DNA of 42,877 bases, taken from IMG/VR virus record IMGVR_UViG_3300032018_000009, positions 1-42,877 of that record. One strand, given 5' to 3'. Shown in pieces: positions 36,968 through 42,877 of the stretch. The translations under genes and the position numbers were made by a program. Position 1 is the first letter of the stretch, and every line of letters starts with the position of its first letter. The notes under the pieces were generated by a model. It made no database searches and was not told the DNA's origin. It was given only the letters and a program-made list of their open reading frames with translations. This DNA is from a virus.

Positions 36968-38623
36968 ATGGCTAAGAGGCGATTAAGGAAGCAGGAGGAC
37001 AGGGTTCAGCGGGATGATCGGGTAGAGTTTTTAGGAGTAGATGAAGTTCTTGATATAGTTTCGACGGCGAAGGCTCAACGGGATTTCTTGATGCCTCGAT
37101 GGGTAGCGGTGATAGAGGAGCTGTTTAAGGTTCAGAGTGGGTTGGATTATATGATGCGGTATGTGAATTTAGTTTCTTCTTTGATATATAGTGCGGATAA
37201 TCTTCTGTTTGATTTAGAATTTGAGGAAGATATCGAGGATGATGCGTTATTGAAGTTAGGGGAAAGATTAAAAAGCAAGATAGAGAGGAACTTTTATGAG
37301 TTAGGGTTTGATTATGTGTTTTATTTGGCGTCATATATTGGGGAGCTTTTTGGGACTTCGGGTGTTTATTTAGCTCCGAGGCCGAAGGGGCGGGCTAAGG
37401 CTCTTCTGATATATCCTTGGGACCTTTATTTCTATTATCCGCAATTGGGGATTGATGATCCGTCGCAGGTAATAGTGCGTGTAGTGCGGATGAGCAGGAA
37501 GGAAGCTGAGAGGAAGTTTGGGGTGGAGGTAGCGTCGCAGGCTGAGATGAGTGGTGAGTTGGGTCGGGCGATGTTGATGAGTGATTTAGATGAGAGGGCG
37601 TTGAAGAGGGTTCAGGAGTTTGTGTCGAGGAGTTATGGGACGGATGAAGGACTGGAATTGAGACCTGCGGTAGAGGATTATAGTGATAGGTTTTTTGACT
37701 ATTTAAGATATCTGTTGTTTGGTCAAGGGAGCTTAAGTGGGCAGTTGGTAAACATTTATGAAGTTTGGTATAAGGATGGGAATTTAGGGCAGGTATGTCG
37801 GGCTGTTGTAGTAGGGGACAAGGTAGTAAGTCATGATGCGATGGCTGAGTTAAGCGATTATCCTTTTAGCGTGTATAATTCGGAGCCTATTTTAGGGATG
37901 ACTGGAGTGGGGTTAGGGACTGGGGATAAGGCGTTAGTAGTGCAGAGGGAGATACGGGAGTTGCATGATTTATTGGATGAGGCAACGAATAGGTTTGTGA
38001 GACCGACGATAATAGTTATGCATTTTGGAGGGGCTTTACGGAAAGATATGTTAGTTCAGGCGATAAGGAATGGGGATGAGGTAATAGATATAGAAAGTCC
38101 TGATACGAAGATAGAGGAGTATGTGCCGAAGGTCAACTTAGAGGCGTTGTATGCGTTAATACAGAGGAAGGAAGAGAATTTAAGGCAGACTTTAGGTTTG
38201 ATGAGCGATTTGATATTTGGGCAAAATATTTCAGGGGTAAGGTCAGCAAGTCATGCTCAGTTAATCAGTATGTTTGCTTCAAGTCATTTGAAGACTAAGG
38301 CTATACGGTTTGAGAAGTTTATCGAGGAGTTGATGACGCTTTATGGTCAGTATATAGTAATGTATGATGAAAAGTTTGCGAGTTTATATGGGATGCCGTT
38401 TAGGATAGAGGTGTATGCGCATACGAGTAGTCCGATAATGGCGTTGAATTATCAGGAGATATTAGCGAGTTTGGTTGATAGCGGATTAGTTCCGAAGGAG
38501 ATACTAATTGAGATGTTGCCGATACCGATGAAGGCGAAGGTGAAGAAGGAGTTGAAAAAGAAGGAGAAGATGGCTGAGATTATGCAAGTTATGATGTTAA
38601 AAAAAGAAGGAGGGGAGGTATAA
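36968..38623 (+). CDS. Portal (head-tail connector) protein
   Basis: A 551-aa protein. A basic start, then RDFLMPRWVAVIEELFKVQS followed by a strand/helix wing (about 60-180) with SLIYSADNLLFDLEFEEDIE and a YPWDLYFYYPQLG segment. A central EPILGMTGVGLGTGDKALVV region (about 305-325), long helices (EIRELHDLLDEATNRFV), and a C-terminal part with NISGVRSASHAQLISMFASS and a Lys-rich end. This matches the wing-stem-crown layout of podovirus portals (usually 500-560 aa), although the gene is about 7 kb from the capsid gene on the circle. It would form the dodecameric ring for packaging. Confidence 0.8.
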   Translation: MAKRRLRKQEDRVQRDDRVEFLGVDEVLDIVSTAKAQRDFLMPRWVAVIEELFKVQSGLDYMMRYVNLVSSLIYSADNLLFDLEFEEDIEDDALLKLGERLKSKIERNFYELGFDYVFYLASYIGELFGTSGVYLAPRPKGRAKALLIYPWDLYFYYPQLGIDDPSQVIVRVVRMSRKEAERKFGVEVASQAEMSGELGRAMLMSDLDERALKRVQEFVSRSYGTDEGLELRPAVEDYSDRFFDYLRYLLFGQGSLSGQLVNIYEVWYKDGNLGQVCRAVVVGDKVVSHDAMAELSDYPFSVYNSEPILGMTGVGLGTGDKALVVQREIRELHDLLDEATNRFVRPTIIVMHFGGALRKDMLVQAIRNGDEVIDIESPDTKIEEYVPKVNLEALYALIQRKEENLRQTLGLMSDLIFGQNISGVRSASHAQLISMFASSHLKTKAIRFEKFIEELMTLYGQYIVMYDEKFASLYGMPFRIEVYAHTSSPIMALNYQEILASLVDSGLVPKEILIEMLPIPMKAKVKKELKKKEKMAEIMQVMMLKKEGGEV

Positions 38624-39355
38624 ATGGGGTATACAAATAGACCTTTTAATTATACTGGAGAATTAGAAAATCAAGTTCAACATGATTTAGATTTAGCGAA
38701 TGAAAATTTTGATATTTTATCTCAAGCGTTTGTTAGCAATGATCCGACTACTGGAACAGTAAAAAAATCCGATACTGTAGATAATTTCCATGCAAGTCAA
38801 ACACCCCAAGCTAACACAATACCAGTAGCTAAAAGTGACGGGAAGTTAGATGCAGGTTGGATACCTTTAGTTGGTAATTTAAATCAAGTAGAATTTGCTT
38901 CAAATGGAAATTGGACTGTTCCCTCAGGAGTAAATAGAATATTGATTATAGCTGTAGCTGGAGGTGGAGGAGGAGCTGGGGGATATGTTGATGGTAGTGG
39001 TAATAATTTTTATGGAGTAGGTGGAGAATGTGGGGAAGCGTTTATTGGAATGAAAAATGTTGTTCCAGGGGAAACTTTAACAATAACGATTGGTAATGGA
39101 GGGAATGGTGGAACAGGGGGTAGTAATGGAGATGGTGGTAATGGAGGTGATACAACGATAACAGGTTCATCTTCGGGCGCAATATTAAATTTACAAGGTG
39201 GTAGAGGCGGGAAAGGGAGGTTAAGCGTTCAGATTTATGGTTATCCTTCTATTTTTGGGAGGTCTGGTTATGGTAGTGGCGGAGATGGAGGTTATGGATC
39301 AAGTAGTGGTGGTGCTGGGAAAAATGGTTTTGTAAGAATAATTTTTTATGCTTAA
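38624..39355 (+). CDS. Tail adhesin with glycine-rich tip domain
   Basis: 243 aa, ATG 38624 behind GGAGGGGAGGTATAA. Residues 1-90 are a fibre-like region (ENQVQHDLDLANENFDILSQ, ANTIPVAKSDGKLDAGWIP). About 95-243 are a glycine-rich domain starting WTVPSGVNRILIIAVAGGGG with repeated GGNGG/GGDGG and ending FVRIIFYA. This is the pattern of polyglycine-sandwich tips in phage adhesins (T4 gp38-like group and the 'glycine-rich domain' of tail fibres). Such tips contact receptors and vary quickly. Confidence 0.75.
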   Translation: MGYTNRPFNYTGELENQVQHDLDLANENFDILSQAFVSNDPTTGTVKKSDTVDNFHASQTPQANTIPVAKSDGKLDAGWIPLVGNLNQVEFASNGNWTVPSGVNRILIIAVAGGGGGAGGYVDGSGNNFYGVGGECGEAFIGMKNVVPGETLTITIGNGGNGGTGGSNGDGGNGGDTTITGSSSGAILNLQGGRGGKGRLSVQIYGYPSIFGRSGYGSGGDGGYGSSSGGAGKNGFVRIIFYA

Positions 39356-39390
39356 AAAGTTAAGTTGAATAAATAAGGAAATTAAGTGGG

Positions 39391-40473
39391 ATGGATTGGG
39401 AAGGTAAGATTTACGATTATTTATTAACTTATAAAAAATATGAAGTTAGATGGAGGCAGAAGTGGGTTGATTATAAAAAGTGGATTGATTTTGGTCGCAA
39501 TTGGACACCAGCTTCTGAGAAATATTATACTGAAGAAGAAATGCTAAAAGAGATATTGGAGCCATGTTATAAATTTTTGTGGGTTAAATTGTATAGTAAA
39601 GATATAATTATTATCCCTTTTGAACCTCCTGTTAGTGGATGGTTATGGCAATGCGATAAAGTAAAATACGTAGGATATGTAGATCTTGTAAATTTAAGTG
39701 ACATTGAATATATTGATCATGGTATGTTTTTTAGCCCTGATGGCACTAATTTATATGTATCAGGTTTTTTAGGTAGAGGGAATATATTTTGGTTTAAATT
39801 GGCAACGCCTTGGGATATAACTACAGCTATTTTCCAAAATACAATGAATGAAGACGCCTTAGGGGCAATTTTAGGGAGGCCTAAGAGTATATATTTTTCA
39901 CCAGATGGAAATAATTATTATACTTCTGTTCTTAAAGAGGATGGTACTTTTTTTTCGCAAATTACTTTAACAAACCCATGGGATATTACAACAATGTATA
40001 CACATAATGGAGTTCGATTAAATTGGTTTGTTTATAACATTAATTTTAACCTTGATGGCACTAAATTGTATTTATTTGGTCATGATACATTTCAATATAT
40101 TTTAGTTGAATATACTTTATCAACTCCTTGGGATATTTCTACAATTGTTAATCTTGATGGGGATGTGTCCTTACATTTAAATGAAGTGCCTCCTGATGAG
40201 GTTATTGATAGTCTTTATTTTAAACCAGATGGAAGTGGTTTTTATGTGGCAACTTATAGTGGTGATGTTCTTTATTATGATTTGCCAACCCCATGGAGTT
40301 TGAGTGATTATATATATAAAGGTATATGTTTTAATCCGAAAAGTATTTTAAATGCAATTGATATATACCCTTATGGGGGGACGTTTAACTTTTTCATGAG
40401 CTATAATGGAAAGTTTGCTTATGTTAGTTTTGAACTTGGAACTCAAATTTTTATGTTTACCAGTGGAACTTAA
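39391..40473 (+). CDS. Beta-propeller tail protein
   Basis: 360 aa. After an N-terminal helical part (residues 1-75), four or five repeats of about 48 residues carry FSPDGTNLYVSG / FNLDGTKLYLFG / FKPDGSGFYVAT followed by a strand and TPWDITT or TPWDIST. This repeat is common in phage tail and appendage proteins and is predicted to form a beta-propeller. It lies between the glycine-rich adhesin and the lysis genes, so an accessory host-binding or fibre-associated role is likely. The repeats are unrelated in sequence to the LVIVD repeats of the fibre gene. Confidence 0.72.
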   Translation: MDWEGKIYDYLLTYKKYEVRWRQKWVDYKKWIDFGRNWTPASEKYYTEEEMLKEILEPCYKFLWVKLYSKDIIIIPFEPPVSGWLWQCDKVKYVGYVDLVNLSDIEYIDHGMFFSPDGTNLYVSGFLGRGNIFWFKLATPWDITTAIFQNTMNEDALGAILGRPKSIYFSPDGNNYYTSVLKEDGTFFSQITLTNPWDITTMYTHNGVRLNWFVYNINFNLDGTKLYLFGHDTFQYILVEYTLSTPWDISTIVNLDGDVSLHLNEVPPDEVIDSLYFKPDGSGFYVATYSGDVLYYDLPTPWSLSDYIYKGICFNPKSILNAIDIYPYGGTFNFFMSYNGKFAYVSFELGTQIFMFTSGT

Positions 40474-40518
40474 AAGGTTTTTAATAAATGTTTTATGTAG
40501 TTTTTAAAGGAGTGCATG

Positions 40519-40668
40519 ATGCCTGAAAAGCTTGACCGCTGTGTTCGAAAAGTAAGGCGAAAAGGTTATTCTAAATCTCAAGCATATGCGATATGCACTA
40601 AATCAACAGGTTGGGTTCGTAGTAAAGGTGGTAAGTGGATTAAAAAAAAGAAAAGGAGGAAGAAGTGA
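40519..40668 (+). CDS. 49-aa basic phage protein
   Basis: ATG 40519 (an ATG also at 40516) behind TAAAGGAGTG. The product starts MPEKLDRCVRKVRRKGYSKS and contains AYAICTKSTGWVR, with a tail of Lys/Arg. A short family with the pattern MPEKLDRCV.KV...G.....AYAIC..STG is recurrent in tailed-phage structural regions, usually unnamed. Two Cys and a strongly basic end suggest nucleic-acid contact. Its stop overlaps the next start. Confidence 0.72.
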   Translation: MPEKLDRCVRKVRRKGYSKSQAYAICTKSTGWVRSKGGKWIKKKKRRKK

Positions 40669-40955
40669 GCCCAGAGACAGTAGTTTATTTATTTGTTTCT
40701 GGATGTATTCTTTTATTATTTAAGATAGTTTGGGATTGGTTGAAAAGTTTGAAAAATCCTAATGGAATAAAAAACAATGGAATAAAGGAAATTTGTCAGC
40801 AAAGGATGAAAATGTTTGATAATGAAATTTGTCGGTTGTATGAACGATTAGAAAAAATTGAAGAGAAATTGGAAATAGCGTTAGACAAAATTAATAAAAA
40901 AATGGATGAGAAATTTGAGCTGTTAATTAAAATGTTAACTCAAGAACGGTCTTAG
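40665..40955 (+). CDS. Membrane-anchored coiled-coil protein (lysis-cassette candidate)
   Basis: 96 aa from GTG at 40665, overlapping the previous stop. An N-terminal membrane segment (about 5-22, VYLFVSGCILLLFKIVW) is followed by a long Lys/Glu coiled coil (RLYERLEKIEEKLEIALDKI). Single anchor plus coil is like inner-membrane spanins or small tail proteins. It directly precedes the three-helix membrane protein and the lysozyme-like gene, so a lysis role is likely but not proven. Confidence 0.58.
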   Translation: MSPETVVYLFVSGCILLLFKIVWDWLKSLKNPNGIKNNGIKEICQQRMKMFDNEICRLYERLEKIEEKLEIALDKINKKMDEKFELLIKMLTQERS

Positions 40956-40965
40956 GAGGTCAGAA

Positions 40966-41292
40966 ATGAACAAGTATTTACAGCAATGGATGGCAAGTAT
41001 AAAAAATTATTTACAGCAACTGAGTGCGAATAGGTATTTACGGCAATTTAGTTTACCGAATTTAGTAATCATTATAGGCTTAATGCTTTTTGCAACAGGG
41101 TTGATTGCTTTGTTTTTTGAACCATTGCAGTATGTATTTAAGAAGATTTTTTTGGTTAGCTTATGGTATTCATTCTGCTATATTATAAGAAAACTTAGGA
41201 TAGGGGGCATTGATTGGTCGGATGAGAAAGATAAGAAGCTTTACTATTATGTATTATTGATTGGCTCGGCGTTGATAATCGCTTTTGCTTAA
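40966..41292 (+). CDS. Three-helix membrane protein, holin candidate
   Basis: 108 aa behind TTAGGAGGTCAGAA. Hydrophobic segments at about residues 31-52 (PNLVIIIGLMLFATGLIALF), 56-74 and 92-107 (YYYVLLIGSALIIAFA), separated by a basic turn (RKLRIGGIDWSDEKDKK). It lies immediately before the exported lysozyme-like gene (8-base gap), the classical holin-endolysin order. No family name can be given. Confidence 0.6.
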   Translation: MNKYLQQWMASIKNYLQQLSANRYLRQFSLPNLVIIIGLMLFATGLIALFFEPLQYVFKKIFLVSLWYSFCYIIRKLRIGGIDWSDEKDKKLYYYVLLIGSALIIAFA

Positions 41293-41300
41293 GAAAATCT

Positions 41301-41909
41301 ATGAAAAAAGCAATCATTAGTTTAATTTTAAGTTTGCTTTTTTTAGCTGAGGCATCTTTTGCGGATTGTAAAAGATTGGTGCCGAAGGTGCGTCAAGCTT
41401 CTGAATTTGTGTTAGGGTTAGATTATTCTTATTGGTATAACTTAGGGCAAATAGAAACGGAGACTAATTGCATATGGCGGACTTCTTTAGATGGATGGGG
41501 TTCAGTAGGTTATGCTCAGTTAACAGAAAGATTTTTACCTTGGCTGAATGTGATGTTCCCGAATTGGAAGGTGAAGGGGCATATAGACCATTTTATGGCT
41601 CAGGCATATTTGATTAAGCAGTTGATTGGTCAAGTAAGTTGCAAGAAGCTTTGGTGTGTGTATCAGTGTTATAATCGGTCATGTTGGAAGATTGATAGGG
41701 AAGCGATGCAAGCTGGTTGTATATGGGAGAGGGCATTTGAATTGTGTAATGAGAAGTTTGCGGAGAGTATTTGTGTATGGAAGCGGGCAGGTCAATGTTT
41801 ACAGTGGCGGACAAGTTGTGATATTAATTATAACTATGGGTTTAAAGTTTGGAAGAATGGGATAAAATATAAAAATGGAATGATGGAACGAACTTATCAA
41901 TATTGGTAG
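41301..41909 (+). CDS. Secreted lysozyme/transglycosylase-like endolysin
   Basis: 202 aa. Residues 1-21 form a signal peptide (LILSLLFLAEASFA). The mature part reads YWYNLGQIETETNCIWRTSL followed by DGWGSVGYAQLT, the helix-Glu and GSVGYAQLT pattern of soluble lytic transglycosylases (SLT), with E52 as likely catalytic acid. About twelve Cys suggest disulphides in the periplasm. It would cut peptidoglycan at lysis, or serve as a virion transglycosylase. It follows the three-helix membrane gene. The ribosome site is weak, so coupling is likely. Confidence 0.78.
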   Translation: MKKAIISLILSLLFLAEASFADCKRLVPKVRQASEFVLGLDYSYWYNLGQIETETNCIWRTSLDGWGSVGYAQLTERFLPWLNVMFPNWKVKGHIDHFMAQAYLIKQLIGQVSCKKLWCVYQCYNRSCWKIDREAMQAGCIWERAFELCNEKFAESICVWKRAGQCLQWRTSCDINYNYGFKVWKNGIKYKNGMMERTYQYW

Positions 41910-41919
41910 GAGGTAAGAA

Positions 41920-42222
41920 ATGGCTATACAAAGTTGGTATGAAGTAATGTTAAAAAGTTTTTTTACTCAACAAATTTTGAAAAATTATGCTTTAACAATC
42001 AATAATGCAACAAAGATACAACCACAAGATGCAAGAACTAATCAGATGGTTATTATGAATAATTCAAGCAATCCTATTTATTTAGGGGCAGATGCAACAG
42101 TATCTGCTTCTAATGGATTTCCAATTTTACCAAGTGAAGCAATAACTTTTGTTTGCGATAGTTCTTTTTCGTGTTATTTGTATGGTAGTAATCAGGAGAT
42201 AAGAGTTTTAGAATTATTATAA
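41920..42222 (+). CDS. Small fibre/decoration-type protein
   Basis: 100 aa. The first half is helical (IQSWYEVMLKSFFTQQILKN). The second half is a beta pattern common in phage head fibres and decoration proteins: NQMVIMNNSSNPIYLGADAT, SASNGFPILPSEAITF, SCYLYGSNQEIRVLEL. It starts behind GGTAGGAGGTAAGAA and ends 15 bases before the LVIVD fibre gene, so it may be part of the fibre attachment. Function assigned by pattern only. Confidence 0.62.
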   Translation: MAIQSWYEVMLKSFFTQQILKNYALTINNATKIQPQDARTNQMVIMNNSSNPIYLGADATVSASNGFPILPSEAITFVCDSSFSCYLYGSNQEIRVLELL

Positions 42223-42237
42223 GGGAGGTGTGATGTT

Positions 42238-42877
42238 ATGAAATTTTTGCGCAAAGTTTCACCGATTGCTACAGGCGCCATTACGAATACTGTTGGGGGG
42301 GATTTAACAGTTCAAGGGAATATAAATATTCAAGCAGGTAATAATGCTTCTATTGGAACGGTTGATAACTATAATTTGAGTTTGAGAACGAATAACGCTG
42401 ATAGAATTTTTATCACAAACACTGGCAACGTTGGCATCGGGACGGCAAGTCCATTGGAAAAATTAGATGTTATTGGTAATATTCAGAATATTCTAAGTGC
42501 CGATGCTCCACCAACTAGAATTGGAGCAGTAACTTTAAATGAAGGTGAAGACTATGGTACTTCAATAGCTGTTTCTGGAAGGTATGCTTATATTGTAACA
42601 GAGACATTCCCAGCCAAGGTAGTAGTAGTTGATATTTCAAATCCAGCTTCACCAACTAGAATTGGAGCAGTAACTTTAAATGAAGGTGAAGATAGTGGTG
42701 CTTCAATAGCTGTTTCTGGGAGGTATGCTTATATTGTAACAATGACGGTTCCAGCCAAGGTAGTAGTAGTTGATATTTCAAATCCAGCTTCACCAACTAG
42801 AATTGGAGCAGTAACTTTAAATGAAGGTGAAGATAGTGGTGCTTCAATAGCTGTTTCTGGGAGGTATGCTTATATTG
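42238..42877 (+). CDS. LVIVD-repeat tail fibre, N-terminal part (continues at base 3)
   Basis: ATG 42238 behind AAGGGAGGTGTGATGTT. The first 85 residues are a fibre stem (FLRKVSPIATGAITNTVGG, then RIFITNTGNVGIGTASPLEKL). The frame then enters half a repeat starting at PPTRIGAV and two full 47-residue LVIVD repeats and runs off the end. Joining through the 30-base overlap gives about 660 aa: half + seven full + half repeats, flanked on both sides by GNVGIGT..P..KL.V.G motifs. The two halves complement each other, as in propellers closed by pairing of first and last strands. Confidence 0.88.
   Translation, partial: MKFLRKVSPIATGAITNTVGGDLTVQGNINIQAGNNASIGTVDNYNLSLRTNNADRIFITNTGNVGIGTASPLEKLDVIGNIQNILSADAPPTRIGAVTLNEGEDYGTSIAVSGRYAYIVTETFPAKVVVVDISNPASPTRIGAVTLNEGEDSGASIAVSGRYAYIVTMTVPAKVVVVDISNPASPTRIGAVTLNEGEDSGASIAVSGRYAYI
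42510..42877 (+). repeat. Tandem 141-bp LVIVD coding repeats (right part of array)
   Basis: Half a unit from about 42510, one full unit beginning with the ETFPAK codons near 42600, and a second (MTVPAK type) reaching the window end. Bases 42848-42877 equal bases 1-30, so the array is continuous with the left end. The true copy number cannot be known from this assembly. Confidence 0.93.

Overview
The window is essentially a complete genome of a tailed, short-tailed (podovirus-like) bacteriophage. The first 30 bases equal the last 30, and one reading frame (a tail-fibre gene made of near-identical 141-base repeats) runs off the right end and continues in frame at the left end. The molecule is therefore circular or circularly permuted, about 42.85 kb, with the assembly break placed inside the repeats. 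Genes are dense, A+T-rich and preceded by strong AGGAGGTG ribosome sites. The Lys/Glu-rich proteins, a viral ring-nuclease (AcrIII-1/DUF1874) homologue and a Cas4-like nuclease suggest a thermophilic bacterial host with type III CRISPR. The host itself cannot be named from sequence alone.

Layout. (1) 34.9-42.9 kb and 0-17.45 kb, + strand: late module. It carries a methyltransferase, portal, glycine-rich and beta-propeller adhesins, a lysis cassette (holin-like and coiled-coil membrane proteins, secreted lysozyme-like protein), the LVIVD-repeat tail fibre, scaffold, major capsid protein, adaptor and nozzle, three to four ejection/internal proteins including one of 1294 aa, and the large terminase. 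(2) 17.45-32.7 kb, - strand: early module. It carries a Cas4-like nuclease with a putative annealing protein, a PrimPol-DUF927 helicase, a RAMP-like protein, a tRNA-Arg(UCU), an aberrant tRNA-like element, two ribbon-helix-helix (RHH) proteins of which the second is fused in frame to an AcrIII-1 ring nuclease, many small unknown proteins, an M28/M20-like metallopeptidase and a ten-CxxC zinc protein. (3) 32.7-34.9 kb: a largely non-coding control region between the two modules. It holds iteron-like repeats, two arrays with strict 8-bp periodicity, a dyad-symmetric cluster of four GTGAAA..TTCAC boxes, and a small winged-helix gene with its own promoter and terminator.

How it fits together. Early genes read leftward from sigma70-like promoters at about 32.76, 31.76, 26.22 and 20.31 kb. 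The last two share an embedded CTTGAC-N11-GTCAAG palindrome. Late genes read rightward away from the same control region. The two transcription units converge at 17.45 kb with overlapping stop codons. The control region is the best candidate for origin and/or segregation site. The most notable features are the RHH-AcrIII-1 fusion with an internal ribosome site, the 8-bp periodic arrays, a 180-bp inverted-repeat cassette encoding an 18-aa Arg/Lys peptide, and a RuvC-like gene encoded on an almost G-free strand whose only glutamate is the catalytic one.
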